Shown here in pieces: positions 5,783 through 7,853 of a stretch of 7,853 nt of DNA. A program made the translations under genes and the position numbers. Source of the stretch: JBJXGF01 sp046153015 (GTDB lineage: Bacteria > Actinomycetota > Acidimicrobiia > Acidimicrobiales > CAIXPF01); NCBI GenBank assembly GCA_046153015.1, contig JBJXGF010000176.1:1-7853 (forward strand), in the 5' to 3' direction. A model generated the notes under the pieces. The model was given only the letters and a program-made list of their open reading frames with translations, was not told the DNA's origin and did not search any database. Position 1 is the first letter of the stretch. The number at the start of each line of letters is the position of its first letter.

Positions 5783-5815
5783 ATGCGCCCCGGCCCGACC
5801 CGACCCCTCGGATGA
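5783..5815 (+). CDS. Possible 10-codon leader peptide overlapping the Nudix start
   Basis: ATG at 5783 opens a short frame encoding MRPGPTRPLG and ends with TGA at 5813, in an ATGA overlap with the Nudix start at 5812. Its ATG lies 9 nt after a candidate -10 box, so the transcript could be nearly leaderless. The Nudix ATG has no Shine-Dalgarno sequence, and coupling through this small frame would explain how it is translated. No homologue is recognised, and a 10-codon frame can easily occur by chance. Confidence 0.3.
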   Translation: MRPGPTRPLG

Positions 5816-6294
5816 GCTACCGCCGCAGAGCCGCCCGCGTGGTCGTGCTCGACAAGGACAAGCGGATCTTCCTCATCCACGCCGAGGACCCCTACGACGA
5901 CCGCAAGCCGGCGTGGTGGGAGATCCCCGGCGGCGGGATGGACCCGTTCGAGTCGACCGAGCACTGCGTGCGCCGCGAGCTCTGGGAGGAGGCCGGCATC
6001 GGCGACGCCGAGATCGGCCCGGTCATCTGGGTGCAGCACGTGTCGTACACCTTTGCCGGCATGTACTTCGACCAGGACGAGTTCATCCACGTGGCCTGGT
6101 GTGACGGGGGAGGCATCCACCGGCCCCAGGGTCTCGAGCTGTTCGAGGCGATGGCGTTCAAGGGCGCCCGCTGGTGGAGCCTCGAGGAGCTGCTGGCCAC
6201 CGACTTCCCCACCCTGCCGACGCGGCTGCGAGAGTTCCTCCCGGCGATCGTGGCCGGCGAGCTGCCCGAGACGCCGCTCAATATCGAGCCCTGA
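5812..6294 (+). CDS. Nudix hydrolase
   Basis: This is a small cytoplasmic pyrophosphohydrolase of 160 residues. The Nudix box matches the consensus GX5EX7REUXEEXGU exactly: Gly41, Glu47, Arg55-Glu56, Leu57, Glu59-Glu60, Gly62-Ile63. The three glutamates of REUXEE would bind the catalytic Mg2+ or Mn2+ ions. The N-terminus RRAARVVVLDKDKRIFLIHAEDP is the usual first strands, and PAWWEIPGGGMDPFES leads into the box. A later segment, FKGARWWSLEELLAT, matches the common C-terminal ARWWSxxEL motif. Substrates of such proteins are nucleoside diphosphates linked to another group (X); residues outside the box do not tell which one. ATG 5812 has no ribosome binding site and overlaps the stop of a short upstream frame. 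The gene is divergent from the MBL gene and convergent with the threonine ammonia-lyase gene. Confidence 0.95.
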   Translation: MSYRRRAARVVVLDKDKRIFLIHAEDPYDDRKPAWWEIPGGGMDPFESTEHCVRRELWEEAGIGDAEIGPVIWVQHVSYTFAGMYFDQDEFIHVAWCDGGGIHRPQGLELFEAMAFKGARWWSLEELLATDFPTLPTRLREFLPAIVAGELPETPLNIEP

Positions 6295-6311
6295 GCCCTC
6301 GGCGCTGAGGC

Positions 6312-6330
6312 AGCCCGGCGGCCGCCGGCT
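6312..6330. terminator. Hairpin between convergent genes (possible bidirectional terminator)
   Basis: AGCCCGGC and GCCGGCT around GGCC can form a 7-bp stem with one bulged C. It lies in the 36-bp gap between the Nudix stop (6294) and the threonine ammonia-lyase stop (6331). Within it, CCGGCGGCCGCCGG (6315-6328) is a perfect 14-bp palindrome. No U-run is present. The position suits termination of both genes. Confidence 0.5.
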
Positions 6331-7653
6331 TCAACGGGGGTCGAGCACCTCCACCGCCAGGCCGGTCGACTCGAGGGCGCGCAGGATGCGTTCGAGGTGG
6401 GCGGCGTCGATGGTCTCGACCAGCAGGTCTACGTCGACGCGGCGGATCGGCAGCTCGCCGAGCAGGCGCTGGTGGGCCACCTCCACCAGGTTGCCCCCCG
6501 CGGCGCCCACCGCGGTGGCCACGGCGCCGAGACGGCCGGGCAGGTCGTCGGTCTCGACCCGCAGCCAGCTCAGGCGGCGCTGGCGGAGCAGGCTGCGCAA
6601 GATGACCGAGGAGAGCAGCCGCGGGTCGATGTTGCCGCCCGAGAGCACGAGCCCCACCCGGCGGCCGGCGAAGCGCTCCGGTCGGTGGAGGAGCGCGGCC
6701 AGCGGCGCCGCGCCCGCCCCCTCGGCCACCGTCTTCTCCACCTCGAGGTACAGCCCGACCGCTTCCTCGAGCCGGGCCTCGGGCACGGTGAGCATCTCCA
6801 CCCCGGCGGCGGCGAGCAGCGCGGTGGTGAGGCGGCCGGGGCGCTTGACCGCGATGCCGTCGGCGATCGAGTTGCCGCCCAGCCCCGCGCCCTGCGCGGC
6901 GACAGGAGCGCGGCCGGCGAGCGCGGCGGCCATGGCCGGGTAGAGCTCGCTCTGCACGCCGACCAGCTCGCACGACGGCGCCAGCTCCGCCGCCGCCAGC
7001 GCGATGCCGGCCAGCAGCCCGCCGCCGCCGACCGGGACCACCAGCACCTCGAGATCGGGGTGATCGGCCAGCAGCTCGAGCCCGACCGTGGCCTGACCGG
7101 CGATCACCAACGGATCGTCATAGGGGTGGACGAGCAGCAGGCCGCGTTCGGCGGCGAGGCGCGCCCCCTCATCGGCGGCCTCGCTGACCGTGAGGCCGAC
7201 CTGCACGATCTCGGCGCCGAGGCGGGCGGTGTTGGCCAGCTTCGTGAGCGGCGCGGTCGTCGGCATCACGATCGTGGCCGGGATGCCGAGGCGCCCGGCG
7301 TGGTAGGCCACGCCTTGGGCGTGGTTGCCGGCGGAGACGGCCAGCACCCCCCGCCGCCGCTGCTCCGGGCTGAGGGCCAGCAGCCGGTTGAGGGCGCCGC
7401 GATCCTTGAACGAGCCGGTGAACTGCAGGTTCTCGAACTTGACGACCACCTCGGCGGCGCCGGTGATCTCGGCCAGCGTGCGGGACGCGGCGGCCGGGGT
7501 GCGCACGACGGCGCCGGCGAGGCGCCCGGCGGCGAGCACCCCGTCGGCGAAGCCGACGCCCGGCGACTCATCGTCGGGGACGGGTGGGGGCTCGTCGGGT
7601 AGGGCCACGTCGCCATGTTGGCGCGTAACGGACCGGAACCATGGGAGGGTCAC
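6331..7653 (-). CDS. ilvA: Threonine ammonia-lyase (threonine dehydratase) with ACT domain
   Basis: This PLP enzyme of fold type II deaminates L-threonine to 2-oxobutanoate, the first step to isoleucine, or a catabolic step in some bacteria. In numbering from GTG 7653 (440 residues), the PLP lysine is Lys83 in FTGSFKDRGA, SAGNHAQG is at 107-114, the phosphate-binding VGGGGLLAG is at 208-216 and SGGN is at 338-341. Residues about 362-438 (LRVETDDLPGRLGAVATAVGAAGGNLVEV) form one ACT domain, as in the roughly 400-residue threonine dehydratases with a short regulatory tail; biosynthetic E. coli IlvA is larger. The ACT domain suggests allosteric control by an amino acid. The first 35 residues are poorly conserved in type (Pro- and Asp-rich), and neither GTG 7653 nor GTG 7608 has a ribosome binding site, so the start is uncertain. 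Serine deamination or racemase side activity is possible. Confidence 0.93.
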   Translation of the reverse strand: MTLPWFRSVTRQHGDVALPDEPPPVPDDESPGVGFADGVLAAGRLAGAVVRTPAAASRTLAEITGAAEVVVKFENLQFTGSFKDRGALNRLLALSPEQRRRGVLAVSAGNHAQGVAYHAGRLGIPATIVMPTTAPLTKLANTARLGAEIVQVGLTVSEAADEGARLAAERGLLLVHPYDDPLVIAGQATVGLELLADHPDLEVLVVPVGGGGLLAGIALAAAELAPSCELVGVQSELYPAMAAALAGRAPVAAQGAGLGGNSIADGIAVKRPGRLTTALLAAAGVEMLTVPEARLEEAVGLYLEVEKTVAEGAGAAPLAALLHRPERFAGRRVGLVLSGGNIDPRLLSSVILRSLLRQRRLSWLRVETDDLPGRLGAVATAVGAAGGNLVEVAHQRLLGELPIRRVDVDLLVETIDAAHLERILRALESTGLAVEVLDPR

Positions 7654-7705
7654 ATAGGTATGACGCTCGAGCCGTTAGGCTGAAGCGCCGTTCTACGAGG
7701 AAGCC
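7654..7705. promoter_or_regulatory. Divergent promoter region between ilvA and the gene at 7706
   Basis: This 52-bp region, the most A/T-containing spot nearby, must hold the start signals for both genes unless the ilvA start is further inside. On the plus strand TAGGCT (7676-7681) fits TAnnnT and would place transcription near 7688. It overlaps the 12-nt inverted repeat AGCCGTTAGGCT (7670-7681). No clear -35 box is seen for either direction. Confidence 0.35.
7697..7703 (+). promoter_or_regulatory. Ribosome binding site for the gene at 7706
   Basis: GAGGAAG lies just upstream of ATG 7706, with GAGG ending 5 nt before the start. It is one of the few clear Shine-Dalgarno sequences in the window and supports this partial reading frame as a real gene. 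Confidence 0.65.
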
Positions 7706-7853
7706 ATGCGCATACGACCTGGACTCAACGTCGTTCGATCCCGGCGCTCGGCGCTGGTCGCCGGTGCAGGGCTGGGGGCCGTCGCCGCGGCGGCGGCCGC
7801 GTTCGGACTCGCCGCCAACGCCGGCCAGCTCGCGGCGGCCGCGGAGGCCCAGC
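7706..7853 (+). CDS. Exported or membrane-anchored protein (N-terminus only)
   Basis: An open frame starts at ATG 7706 and runs off the window after 49 codons. It has a good ribosome binding site. The N-terminus is basic (MRIRPGLNVVRSRRS), followed by a hydrophobic Ala/Gly/Val segment (about residues 16-37) and then a more polar NAGQLAAAAEAQ. This is the layout of a signal peptide or a single N-terminal membrane anchor. No functional domain is inside the window and the protein is not recognised. The Ala-rich region after the membrane segment could be the start of a helical or coiled-coil domain, but too little is visible to say. Confidence 0.65.
   Translation, partial: MRIRPGLNVVRSRRSALVAGAGLGAVAAAAAAFGLAANAGQLAAAAEAQ

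Noticed and set aside
1..7853. Search for a defence island, CRISPR array, prophage, integrase, tRNA or riboswitch
   Set aside because: No repeated spacer pattern, no mobile-element gene and no tRNA-like cloverleaf was found. The TA pair alone does not make a defence system.

Overview
The window is chromosomal DNA of very high G+C content (roughly 70% or more by eye), with frequent GTG and TTG starts, few strong Shine-Dalgarno sequences and Ala/Arg/Gly-rich proteins. This fits an actinobacterium (Actinomycetota). An Acidimicrobiia-like lineage is possible, but the sequence alone cannot fix it. No RNA gene, insertion sequence, integrase, phage gene or CRISPR array is visible.

Left part (1-2850, minus strand): the front of an ABC peptide/solute importer operon, read right to left. 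It holds a lipoprotein family 5 substrate-binding protein, then a DppB/OppB-type permease 10 nt downstream, then the start of the second permease (DppC/OppC-type), which overlaps the first by 8 nt and leaves the window. ATPase genes would be expected beyond position 1. Next (2850-3565, minus strand) is a compact ParD/ParE-type toxin-antitoxin pair with a GTGA overlap. A 7-bp inverted repeat covers its probable -35 box, as expected of an autoregulated TA operon.

Middle part (3566-5650): a short non-coding stretch with a 15-nt tandem duplication, an alpha/beta hydrolase and a metallo-beta-lactamase-fold hydrolase, both on the minus strand. GC-rich hairpins follow each of these two genes. Upstream of the MBL gene is a dense G-run tract (G-quadruplex motif) in a 165-bp region shared with a divergent Nudix hydrolase. 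The Nudix start codon overlaps the stop of a possible 10-codon leader peptide.

Right part (5812-7853): the Nudix gene (plus strand) converges on an ACT-domain threonine ammonia-lyase (minus strand), with a hairpin in the 36-bp gap. A divergent gene for an exported or membrane-anchored protein starts at 7706 and runs off the window.

Apart from the importer operon and the TA pair, the genes do not form an obvious pathway; they look like unrelated housekeeping or accessory enzymes. I did not find convincing evidence of a new multi-gene system. The points most worth a second look are regulatory: the parDE operator, the Nudix leader ORF and the G-run tract.
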